DNA from: Verrucomicrobiota bacterium | Lineage (GTDB): Bacteria; Verrucomicrobiota; Verrucomicrobiia; Limisphaerales; UBA1100 | Length of the DNA stretch: 14,636 bases | Direction of reading: 5' to 3' | NCBI GenBank assembly: GCA_028872645.1 | Contig: JAPKDK010000046.1 | Coordinates: forward strand, 1 to 14,636 | Part shown: piece after piece, positions 7,072 to 13,375 of the stretch | How positions within the stretch are numbered: the first letter of the stretch is position 1 | How the letters are laid out: each line of letters begins with the position of its first letter | Translations under genes and position numbers: made by a program | The notes under the pieces: generated by a model | What the model was told of the DNA's origin: nothing | The model's database searches: none | The model's input: the letters and a program-made list of their open reading frames with translations, nothing else

Positions 7072-9051
7072 TTATTTACCGGGGGAAGACTCCTCAATTT
7101 GCGTGTCGCGATTAAAAATATCGTGCAGCAACGGCACGCGCTTCACATCGGCCAGCGTAACAAATAAGAAAAACCCCAGCAACAAAACCGCGAACACTGT
7201 GGTGGCATATTCTTGGACGCGTACGCTGACGGGTTTTTTGCGCACCCACTCCACGAGTGACAAAAGAATGTGCCCGCCATCAAGCACTGGCACGGGCAAC
7301 AAATTGAGAATTGCGAGATTGATGTTCAGCAAAACCAGAAAACTCAAAGCAAGGCGAAGATCGGTGTTTACCTGAATGGACAGCATCCCAAAAATGCCAA
7401 TCGGCCCGCTCAAGTCCTTGGCTCCGACGCCGGATTCCTTGCCGCGCCCGAGCGCCTTGAAGGTGATTGCCACTTTGTCGAGCACGTCAACGATTTGCAC
7501 CACCGGCGTGGGACCGGGGCGCTGCTCCACATAACGAAGCGGTTCGGGCTTGAACACCAAACCAATGGGCTGCGCCAGTGCAATGCCGAGACGCCCATCG
7601 CGTGGGGTGATTTTTACTGTGCGTTTTTCATTGGCCACAGATTCGGCGAACAAATGCACCTCACTGCCCGCAGTGCTAAAAGCCACAGACTTGCTGGCGT
7701 CCGTGGCGTCGCCAGAAGTTTTGTGGAAATAAACTTTATTGCCATCAACGCGCACGAAATACTCCGCACCTATTTCTAAACCCTCGGGCGCCTTGGCAGC
7801 GGTGATTCGCGCTTTGTCTCCGGTGATTACTCCGTGATCTTCGCCCAATTCCACAAAACCCCCAGAGGGCACGACCCGCTTCAAAACTTTTTGTGTACGC
7901 TCGGTTTCGAGCACGATTTCTTTATCACCGCTTGCGCGGATGATTCCGATAAACTGACTGACAGTGGTGACCGGCTCTCTATTGGCACTGCGGATGATGT
8001 CACCCGGCCACAAATCCGCATCCATTGCGGGCGTGGATTGCAGCGGCTCAAGGTTCCAGCCAATTTTGCTTAGCAACAAATCCCACGTGCCGTGTTCCAG
8101 CTCGGGGATCGCACCCACAGAAACGCGCGGGTGTTCGGGTGTTGCGAAAGGCACGTTCACTTCCTTTTCACCGCGCTCCACGGTGAAGGATTTTTGGCTA
8201 CCCGGCTCGGCCAAGGCGAGGTCGAGAAAATGGTACTGACTATAAACCGTTTGATCGCCCACCTTGAGAATGCGATCTTCCGGCTCGAGCTTGCTGGCGG
8301 AAAAAAGCCCGCCTTGATTGGCTTCGCCCAATTTACCGATTACCAATTCGTCCTGATTATTCAATCGCAACCGCCGAATACCGCCATCCCATGTGCCGGC
8401 GGGCACATCGAGCGTGAGCGTCTCATCGCCTCGTTCGATTTTCAATTTCACCATGGAGCCGGTGCTATCGAGCACGGAGTAAATCACATCCTGCCACGCT
8501 TCCACGGGCTTATCATTGATAGCAACAATTCGATCGCCAGGACGCACGCCGATTTTGTATTCCTCAGAATGCTCGGCCACGTAGCCGATCACCGGTTCAT
8601 TGACTTGACGAGGCAAACCGATTTGCCAAAGCAACACCGCGATAACGATGGCGAACGCCACATTCATCAACGGCCCGGCGAAGGCCACGAGAATCTTTGA
8701 CAATGGCGAAACCGACGGCAGCGGTTCGGGTGACTCCTCCTTATTGCCGCCCCCTTCGCTCCCTTCATCGCCTTTACCTTCAGCCGAATCTGCCGTGCCC
8801 TCGATAGCCTCGCTAGTGAGCATTTGCGGAAGCTTTACAAACCCGCCCGCGGGGATGGCGCGGATGGAATACAAAATACCCTCGTGTTCCTTGCTCCAAA
8901 TAATGGGGCCAAAGCCGATAGCGAATTCCTCCACCACCAAGCCGCGTTTGAGGGCGACCCAGAAATGGCCAAATTCGTGCACAAAAATCGCCGCCCCGAA
9001 GAGCAGGAAAACCACGCCAATGACGTACAGGATGTTTAAAATTTCAGCCAT
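7072..9051 (-). CDS. rseP: RIP site-2 metalloprotease RseP, enlarged periplasmic region
   Basis: Membrane-embedded zinc protease that cuts substrates inside the bilayer, classically anti-sigma factors after a first periplasmic cleavage. Zinc site: HEFGH at 25-29 in the first membrane segment, and D591 in PVPVLDGGH near the C terminus. Membrane segments are visible at about 7-24, 118-135, 550-590 and 620-640. Between them lie a Gly/Asp/Glu-rich loop (about 82-112) and three PDZ-like modules (about 145-225, 235-315, 325-390), against two in E. coli RseP. Within the third, an extra stretch of about 90 residues (about 390-475) precedes the usual closing KRTVKITPRDGRLGIAL. This explains the 659 residues, against about 450 normally. 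The stop touches the ispG start codon. The gap to dxr upstream is 68 bases and holds a possible promoter. The substrate is unknown. Confidence 0.94.
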   Translation of the reverse strand: MAEILNILYVIGVVFLLFGAAIFVHEFGHFWVALKRGLVVEEFAIGFGPIIWSKEHEGILYSIRAIPAGGFVKLPQMLTSEAIEGTADSAEGKGDEGSEGGGNKEESPEPLPSVSPLSKILVAFAGPLMNVAFAIVIAVLLWQIGLPRQVNEPVIGYVAEHSEEYKIGVRPGDRIVAINDKPVEAWQDVIYSVLDSTGSMVKLKIERGDETLTLDVPAGTWDGGIRRLRLNNQDELVIGKLGEANQGGLFSASKLEPEDRILKVGDQTVYSQYHFLDLALAEPGSQKSFTVERGEKEVNVPFATPEHPRVSVGAIPELEHGTWDLLLSKIGWNLEPLQSTPAMDADLWPGDIIRSANREPVTTVSQFIGIIRASGDKEIVLETERTQKVLKRVVPSGGFVELGEDHGVITGDKARITAAKAPEGLEIGAEYFVRVDGNKVYFHKTSGDATDASKSVAFSTAGSEVHLFAESVANEKRTVKITPRDGRLGIALAQPIGLVFKPEPLRYVEQRPGPTPVVQIVDVLDKVAITFKALGRGKESGVGAKDLSGPIGIFGMLSIQVNTDLRLALSFLVLLNINLAILNLLPVPVLDGGHILLSLVEWVRKKPVSVRVQEYATTVFAVLLLGFFLFVTLADVKRVPLLHDIFNRDTQIEESSPGK

Positions 9052-9083
9052 ATTTAGAGTTCAATGTGAAATCAAGGAGCGGG

Positions 9084-9112
9084 AAGATAGCAAATTTACG
9101 GGCCTTGCGCAA
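9084..9112 (-). promoter_or_regulatory. Possible sigma-70-like promoter upstream of rseP-ispG
   Basis: On the minus strand the dxr-rseP gap contains TTGCGC (9112-9107), a 17-base spacer and TATCTT (9089-9084). This would place a transcript start near 9077, about 26 bases before the rseP ATG. Both hexamers match consensus at four of six positions. It could give rseP-ispG an internal promoter separate from the upstream purA-uppS-cdsA-dxr transcript. The match is by eye only, and chance hits of this quality are common. Confidence 0.35.
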
Positions 9113-9119
9113 TCCGCAA

Positions 9120-10262
9120 TCACGACGGTGCCAGCGCGACCTCGCGGGCCCAAGCATCGGCGGCGAGGATTTCATCCAACGAAGGCTGGGCCACCAATTC
9201 GTGGGCATCCATCGTGCGGGCGACGTTTGCAGTGATTTCCGGAAAGTTAATTTCACCGGCGCAAAAGGCCTCCACGGCTATTTCGTTGGCGGCGTTGAGG
9301 ACGGCGGGCAAGGTCCCGCCGACTTCACCAGCGCGACGGGCGAGGTTGAGCGCGGGGAAACGATCGGCGTCCGGTTCCTCAAAATCCAACCGACCAATTT
9401 TCGCGAGGCTCGTTTGCACGCGATTGCTAGTGGCACGGGCGGGGTAAGTCAGCGCGTACTGAATGGGCAAACACATATCCGGAGTGGAAAGCTGCGCGAG
9501 CATCGAGCCATCCACGAACTCCACCATCGAGTGGATTACACTCTGCGGATGCACAACCACGCGCACACGCGGCATCTCGATATCAAAGAGCCAACGGGCC
9601 TCAATCATTTCGAGGCCCTTGTTAAATAGCGTAGCGGAATCAATGGTGATTTTGCGGCCCATTTCCCAGGAAGGATGTTTGAGCGCTTGTTCCACGGTGA
9701 TGTCCGCAAACTCATCCGCAGGTTTTTCGCGGAATGGCCCGCCCGAAGCGGTGAGCCAAATTTGCCGCACGCTTTCCGGCGAATTGCCTTCAAGGCACTG
9801 AAAAATTGCCGAGTGTTCGCTATCCACCGCCAGCACTTTTACCCCGTGCTTGCAGGCTTCGGCCATTACGATTTCGCCGGCCATCACAAGAATTTCCTTG
9901 GACGCCACTGCGATGTCTTTCCCCGCGCGAATGGCCGCCAGCGCCGGTTGCAAACCCGCCGTGCCCACGATGGCGATAAGCACGATGTCCGCCTCCGGCA
10001 GTGTGGCCAGTTCCAGTAAACCCTCTTCGCCGTAACCCACTTCGGGTTTGCCATTAAATTCATTGGCCAATTCCTTGGCGGCGTCCGGGCAGTTGATGGA
10101 AATTGCGGAGGGCGAAAACTGTTTAACCTGTTCGCGCAACAGCTTGGCATTGCGCCCCGCGGCAAGGCCGATGAGGCGAATGTCATCCGGTAAATCCTCG
10201 GCCACTTTGCAAGTGCTGGTGCCGATGGAACCGGTGCTACCTAACAAGACGACGTTTTTCAT
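9120..10262 (-). CDS. dxr: 1-deoxy-D-xylulose 5-phosphate reductoisomerase
   Basis: NADPH-dependent enzyme that rearranges and reduces DXP to MEP, the first committed step of the MEP isoprenoid pathway and the target of fosmidomycin. The product is 380 residues, near the usual 390-400. The NADPH-binding loop is GSTGSIG at 8-14. The metal ligands are D147 and E149 in VDSEHSAIFQ, and E218 in FNKGLEMIEA. The substrate loop LTASGGPFREKP, the PSWEMGRKITIDSATL segment and HPQSVIHSMVEF are all present, so the active site looks complete. The start overlaps the cdsA stop by four bases (ATGA), indicating translational coupling. It shares the MEP pathway with ispG, two genes downstream. Confidence 0.97.
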   Translation of the reverse strand: MKNVVLLGSTGSIGTSTCKVAEDLPDDIRLIGLAAGRNAKLLREQVKQFSPSAISINCPDAAKELANEFNGKPEVGYGEEGLLELATLPEADIVLIAIVGTAGLQPALAAIRAGKDIAVASKEILVMAGEIVMAEACKHGVKVLAVDSEHSAIFQCLEGNSPESVRQIWLTASGGPFREKPADEFADITVEQALKHPSWEMGRKITIDSATLFNKGLEMIEARWLFDIEMPRVRVVVHPQSVIHSMVEFVDGSMLAQLSTPDMCLPIQYALTYPARATSNRVQTSLAKIGRLDFEEPDADRFPALNLARRAGEVGGTLPAVLNAANEIAVEAFCAGEINFPEITANVARTMDAHELVAQPSLDEILAADAWAREVALAPS

Positions 10263-11152
10263 TGGGCCAATCCGTACTTAAGAAACAAATACATCAGAGG
10301 CGCATTGAACAGCAGGCTGTCGAGCAAGTCGAGCACTCCGCCCACGCCCGGAAAAAATTCGCCTGAATCCTTAAGGCCAGCCTCACGTTTCATCAGCGAC
10401 TCCACGAGGTCACCGGCCACCGAACCCACCCCGAGCAACGCCCCCAGCACAAGCGCCTGCGCCAGCGTAAAGCCACTAAAGTGCCCGCCCGCGAAATGCA
10501 AAAACGCCCAACTCGATGCGACTGAAAACACGATGCCGCCCACAAAGCCCTCCCAAGTTTTGCCCGGACTCACTCGCGGGATCATTTTATTTTTGCCGAT
10601 CAACGACCCCGTGCAATACGCGCCCGTGTCGCTCATTTTGCTGACGACGATAAAGTACAGCAACCACCACGCGCCATCGAGGTCCGGAAAATATCGAATC
10701 TTCTGCAGCACATTCAACAGTATGGCCACATAAAAAATACCGAACAACGTAGAAGCCACCGCCGCCATGCCGCGTTCATTCTTCGCCGCGCACAACTGAC
10801 AAATCCCCAGCGCCGGAATGAGGCAAATCAGAAATGCAATTTCCACCTCCCCAGCCAGCTCCGCATCGCCGCGAATGGCCAGTGCCCAAAAAACCAACCC
10901 AATCAACCCCACCCCCGTCGCCGTGCCTAGCGTACCAAAAGGCGCCAACTCCCGCTTGCGGGCCATTTGGAAATACTCCACCAACGCCACCGCCCCGAGC
11001 AAAGCCATAATGCCGCCAAAGGCCACCAGTTTTACTTTTTCATTTGGCGCAAACAATCCCGCCATCAACACGCCGTAAAGGAACAGACTGCTACAGAGAC
11101 GGCGCACAAATGTTTGCCCCTTGGAAAGTTTTACCGCCGTGTCATCAGCCAT
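10259..11152 (-). CDS. cdsA: Phosphatidate cytidylyltransferase (CdsA), variant signature
   Basis: Integral membrane enzyme that makes CDP-diacylglycerol from phosphatidate and CTP, the branch point of phospholipid synthesis. The product is 297 residues and largely hydrophobic, with several membrane segments. The family signature is present near the C terminus: SLMKREAGLKDSGEFFPG, then VGGVLDLLDSL. Metal-binding acidic residues are kept (K261, D262, D275, D278). Two usually conserved positions differ: the His of HGG is V270, and the Arg of DRxD is L276. The middle part (ISLKPGKTWEGFVGG-like region: SPGKTWEGFVGGI) also matches CdsA. ATG 11152 gives MADDTAVKLSKGQ with a 54-base gap to uppS. The stop overlaps dxr by four bases. 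I could see no other candidate signal in the 54-base gap. Confidence 0.93.
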   Translation of the reverse strand: MADDTAVKLSKGQTFVRRLCSSLFLYGVLMAGLFAPNEKVKLVAFGGIMALLGAVALVEYFQMARKRELAPFGTLGTATGVGLIGLVFWALAIRGDAELAGEVEIAFLICLIPALGICQLCAAKNERGMAAVASTLFGIFYVAILLNVLQKIRYFPDLDGAWWLLYFIVVSKMSDTGAYCTGSLIGKNKMIPRVSPGKTWEGFVGGIVFSVASSWAFLHFAGGHFSGFTLAQALVLGALLGVGSVAGDLVESLMKREAGLKDSGEFFPGVGGVLDLLDSLLFNAPLMYLFLKYGLAQ

Positions 11153-11206
11153 TTGCGGGAACGGTAGAGATTTGTTGCTCGGAATGTCGAGTGCGATATT
11201 CCTGCG

Positions 11207-11944
11207 CTACAGTTCACCAAACCGCCGGTGGCGTTTGGCATACTCTTCGAGGGCGGCGTGGAATTGGGGTTTTCGGAATTCGGGCCAGAGGGTTGGAGTG
11301 ACGATCATCTCGGCGTAGGAAACCTGCCATAAAAGAAAATTGCTCAATCGCATTTCGCCGCTGGTTCGGATGAGCAAATCGGGGTCGGGAATGTGATGGG
11401 TGTAAAGGTGCTTTGAAAATAAATGCTCGTTAACCTCGGCTGGATCGAGCTGGCCGGCTTGGGCTTTCTCGGCGATGGCACGGGTGGCGTCGACGATTTC
11501 CGCGCGCGAGCCGTAGCTCAATGCAAGCACCAGAGTGAGTCCGGAATTTTCGGCAAGCGCGGTGCGGGTTTTTCCCAACTGCCGCTGCACGGCCTCGGGC
11601 AGACGATGGATTTGGCCGATGGACTCCAGCCGCACGTTGCTGCGATTCAACTCGCCCACTTCCTTTTTTAAATAATGCGCGAGGTAACGCATAATCGCAT
11701 CGACCTCGGTCTTTGGACGATTCCAGTTCTCCATCGAAAAAGTGTAGAGCGTGAGATAGCGGATGCCCGCTTCGGAGGCAGCCTTGATGATGGCCCGGGC
11801 GGATTCCGCGCCACGGCGATGGCCTTCCGCGCGCGGCAAGCCGTGCGCGCGCGCCCAACGACCGTTGCCGTCCATAATGACCGCCACGTGCAGGGGGAGC
11901 AATTCCCGCACTTCGGCGCTGAGCTTGGACGTGCGCGTGCTCAC
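11207..11944 (-). CDS. uppS: Isoprenyl transferase (undecaprenyl diphosphate synthase, UppS)
   Basis: Cis-prenyltransferase that extends farnesyl diphosphate with isopentenyl units to the long carrier lipid used for peptidoglycan and O-antigen assembly. Motifs are IMDGNGRWA (catalytic D25), GHRRG (H42), TLYTFSMENWNRP, and the C-terminal DLLIRTSGEMRLSNFLLW followed by YAEMIVTPTLWPEF. I chose the GTG at 11944, which overlaps the purA TGA in GTGA and gives 245 residues, the usual family length. The frame runs open upstream to an ATG at 12082 inside purA, but that extension has no family resemblance. Coupled translation with purA is likely. The product chain length is inferred from the family and cannot be read from the sequence. 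Confidence 0.94.
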   Translation of the reverse strand: MSTRTSKLSAEVRELLPLHVAVIMDGNGRWARAHGLPRAEGHRRGAESARAIIKAASEAGIRYLTLYTFSMENWNRPKTEVDAIMRYLAHYLKKEVGELNRSNVRLESIGQIHRLPEAVQRQLGKTRTALAENSGLTLVLALSYGSRAEIVDATRAIAEKAQAGQLDPAEVNEHLFSKHLYTHHIPDPDLLIRTSGEMRLSNFLLWQVSYAEMIVTPTLWPEFRKPQFHAALEEYAKRHRRFGEL

Positions 11945-13209
11945 AAAAACATCGTTTGGCTTCGGGCCGGCCCCACGGATGCGATGATGATTTTTGCTCC
12001 GATCAGTTTTGAAACGACCTGCAAATAACGGCGGGCCTTCGGTGGCAGTTTTTTCCATTCGATCACCGCCGAGGTGTCGCATTGCCAGCCGGGGAAAGTT
12101 TTATAAACAGGTTCCACGCGCTCAATATCTTCGGCGTCGGTGGGCACGTAGTCGATTGTTTTGCCGCCGAGTTTGTAGCCGGTGCACACTTTGATTTCGG
12201 GAAGCTTATCGAGGCCATCGATGTTCGTGATCGCAAGTTGGTCGATGCCATTCACCTGCACCGCCTGTCGCGTGGCAACGGCATCGAACCATCCGCAACG
12301 GCGCGGTCGGCCCGTGGTCGCGCCAAACTCGCGTCCCATATTGTGCAGCATCTCGCCGATGGAATCGTCCTCCGTGGGAAACGGCCCGCCGCCCACGCGC
12401 GTGGTGTACGCCTTGAGCACGCCGAGCACGTGATCCACCCGATTGGGCGGCAAACCCGAACCCGTGCACGCGCCGCCGGAAGTGGTGTTGGAGGAAGTCA
12501 CAAAGGGATACGTGCCCTGATCGATGTCGAGGTACGTGCCCTGTGCGCCTTCAAAAAGAATGTTTTGTTTGGCGTCCAGCGCATCGTGCACCATCCGCGT
12601 GGTGTTCGCCACAAAGGGTGCGAGCCGCCGCGCGGCTTTCCGGTAATCGTCGTAGATTTTTTTGAAGGACAACCCCTTGCCGCCCAGCGCGCGGATGATG
12701 CGATTCGCATCGCGCAAGCGATCGCGCAGGCGTGTTTCAAATTTCCTGCCGTCCACCAAATCCGCCAATCGCAAACCCGTGCGAGCAATCTTGTCACCAT
12801 ATGCTGGGCCGATGCCGCGCAAGGTGGTGCCGATTTTATTTTTGCCCTTCAGGTTCTCTGCGCATGCTTCGATGGCGCGATGGTACGGCATGACGATGTG
12901 CGCCTTGTCGCTGATGAACAGGCGACCCTTCACGTTCACCTTGTGCTGTTTCAAACCATCCAACTCGCGCACGAGTGACACGGGGTCAATCACCACACCG
13001 TTGCCGATGATACAGCGCTTGCGAGGGCGCAAGATTCCCGATGGGATGAGGTGTAGCACGTATTGCTTGTTGCCCACGCGCACCGTGTGGCCGGCGTTCG
13101 CGCCGCCTTGACTGCGCACCACCAAATCCGCGCGCTCGGTGAGCACGTCGATGATTTTGCCTTTACCTTCATCGCCCCATTGGGCGCCGATCAGAATTGT
13201 ATTTGCCAT
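11941..13209 (-). CDS. purA: Adenylosuccinate synthetase
   Basis: Joins IMP and aspartate using GTP, the first step from IMP to AMP. The product is 422 residues (E. coli 432). The P-loop-like GDEGKGK is at 12-18, with the catalytic D13, and H41 lies in GGANAGHT, both at the same numbers as in E. coli PurA. IGTTLRGIGPAYGDKIARTG, EGAQGTYLDIDQGTYPFVTS and the C-terminal GPARSQT confirm it. The start is ATG 13209 (MANTILIGAQWG). The frame extends upstream to 13329, but that tail would be translated from the hairpin leader and lacks homology. It heads the minus-strand cluster, and its stop overlaps the uppS GTG. No Shine-Dalgarno is present: a U-rich tract abuts the ATG. See the leader entries for likely regulation. 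Confidence 0.97.
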   Translation of the reverse strand: MANTILIGAQWGDEGKGKIIDVLTERADLVVRSQGGANAGHTVRVGNKQYVLHLIPSGILRPRKRCIIGNGVVIDPVSLVRELDGLKQHKVNVKGRLFISDKAHIVMPYHRAIEACAENLKGKNKIGTTLRGIGPAYGDKIARTGLRLADLVDGRKFETRLRDRLRDANRIIRALGGKGLSFKKIYDDYRKAARRLAPFVANTTRMVHDALDAKQNILFEGAQGTYLDIDQGTYPFVTSSNTTSGGACTGSGLPPNRVDHVLGVLKAYTTRVGGGPFPTEDDSIGEMLHNMGREFGATTGRPRRCGWFDAVATRQAVQVNGIDQLAITNIDGLDKLPEIKVCTGYKLGGKTIDYVPTDAEDIERVEPVYKTFPGWQCDTSAVIEWKKLPPKARRYLQVVSKLIGAKIIIASVGPARSQTMFL

Positions 13210-13256
13210 AAAACAAAAAGCCCCGTCGAGCGGGGCAAATAACTTTGATATTTGCC
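13200..13256 (-). promoter_or_regulatory. Candidate cis-regulatory purA leader with alternative pairings
   Basis: On the coding strand, GGCAAATA (13256-13249) and TATTTGCC (13241-13234) form a perfect eight-pair hairpin with a seven-base loop. The same GGCAAATA recurs at the purA start codon (13207-13200, beginning inside the ATG). The middle TATTTGCC can therefore pair with either copy. It also shares its last GCC (13236-13234) with the left arm of the terminator-like stem, so the first hairpin and the terminator compete for three bases. The downstream pairing would enclose the terminator stem and cover the start codon. The pairings are read directly from sequence; a regulatory role is inference. 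Confidence 0.5.
13210..13236 (-). terminator. Intrinsic-terminator-like hairpin plus U-tract directly before purA ATG
   Basis: Reading the minus strand, GCCCCG (13236-13231), a five-base loop (13230-13226) and CGGGGC (13225-13220) form a perfect six-pair GC stem. TTTTTGTTTT (13219-13210) follows, and then the purA ATG. This is the textbook layout of a rho-independent terminator, and it points toward purA. It either attenuates the purA transcript or blocks minus-strand read-through from lpxA. On the plus strand no T-run follows, so it is not a terminator for that direction. Confidence 0.65.
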
Positions 13257-13261
13257 GTGGG

Positions 13262-13290
13262 ATAATGGAGGTCGGTTGGGGCACTGTCAA
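13262..13290 (-). promoter_or_regulatory. Probable purA promoter
   Basis: The minus strand has a perfect -35 TTGACA (13290-13285), a 17-base spacer and CATTAT (13267-13262), a four-of-six match to the -10 consensus. The expected transcript start is near 13255, giving a leader of about 46 bases that consists almost entirely of the two hairpins and the U-tract. It is the best promoter candidate for the purA-uppS-cdsA-dxr run. It is assigned by eye, without transcript data. Confidence 0.55.
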
Positions 13291-13363
13291 TGGCGGATTG
13301 GGCTGATGCGCCTCCCCGCTTTTTCTCAAGCGTTAATTTCTCGGCGAATGCGCTTGCCGCCTT

Positions 13364-13369
13364 TATACT
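13364..13369 (+). promoter_or_regulatory. -10 element placed for a leaderless mRNA of the PHP phosphatase gene
   Basis: TATACT ends six bases before the ATG at 13376, so a normal start seven bases after the -10 would fall on the A of the ATG. The -35 position (around 13341-13346, TCGGCG) is a poor match. No Shine-Dalgarno lies before the ATG, which fits leaderless translation. The box is seen directly; its use as a promoter is inference. Confidence 0.5.
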
Positions 13370-13375
13370 CCCGCG

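Noticed and set aside
8092..8700. 202-codon plus-strand frame opposite rseP
   Set aside because: It is antisense to a clear RseP coding sequence with no own motif or start signal.
9066..9629. 187-codon plus-strand frame beginning in the dxr-rseP gap
   Set aside because: Nearly all of it is antisense to dxr. The AAGGAG upstream of 9084 looks like a ribosome site, but the protein has no recognisable features.
11945..12082. 46-residue N-terminal extension of UppS
   Set aside because: The extension lies inside purA in another frame and lacks family similarity. The GTG at 11944 gives the standard length and a typical GTGA overlap.
12082..12978. 298-codon open frame on the plus strand opposite purA
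   Set aside because: It lies entirely antisense to purA, whose motifs are complete, and its translation shows no recognisable domain. It is a by-product of GC-rich third codon positions.
13210..13256. Purine riboswitch before purA
   Set aside because: The leader expected from the TTGACA promoter is about 46 bases, too short for a purine aptamer plus expression platform, and I see no conserved aptamer loops.
13210..13329. 40-residue N-terminal extension of PurA
   Set aside because: The frame is open, but the extension runs through the promoter and hairpin leader. MANTILIGAQWGDEGKGK at 13209 is the normal start with D13 and H41 in E. coli register.
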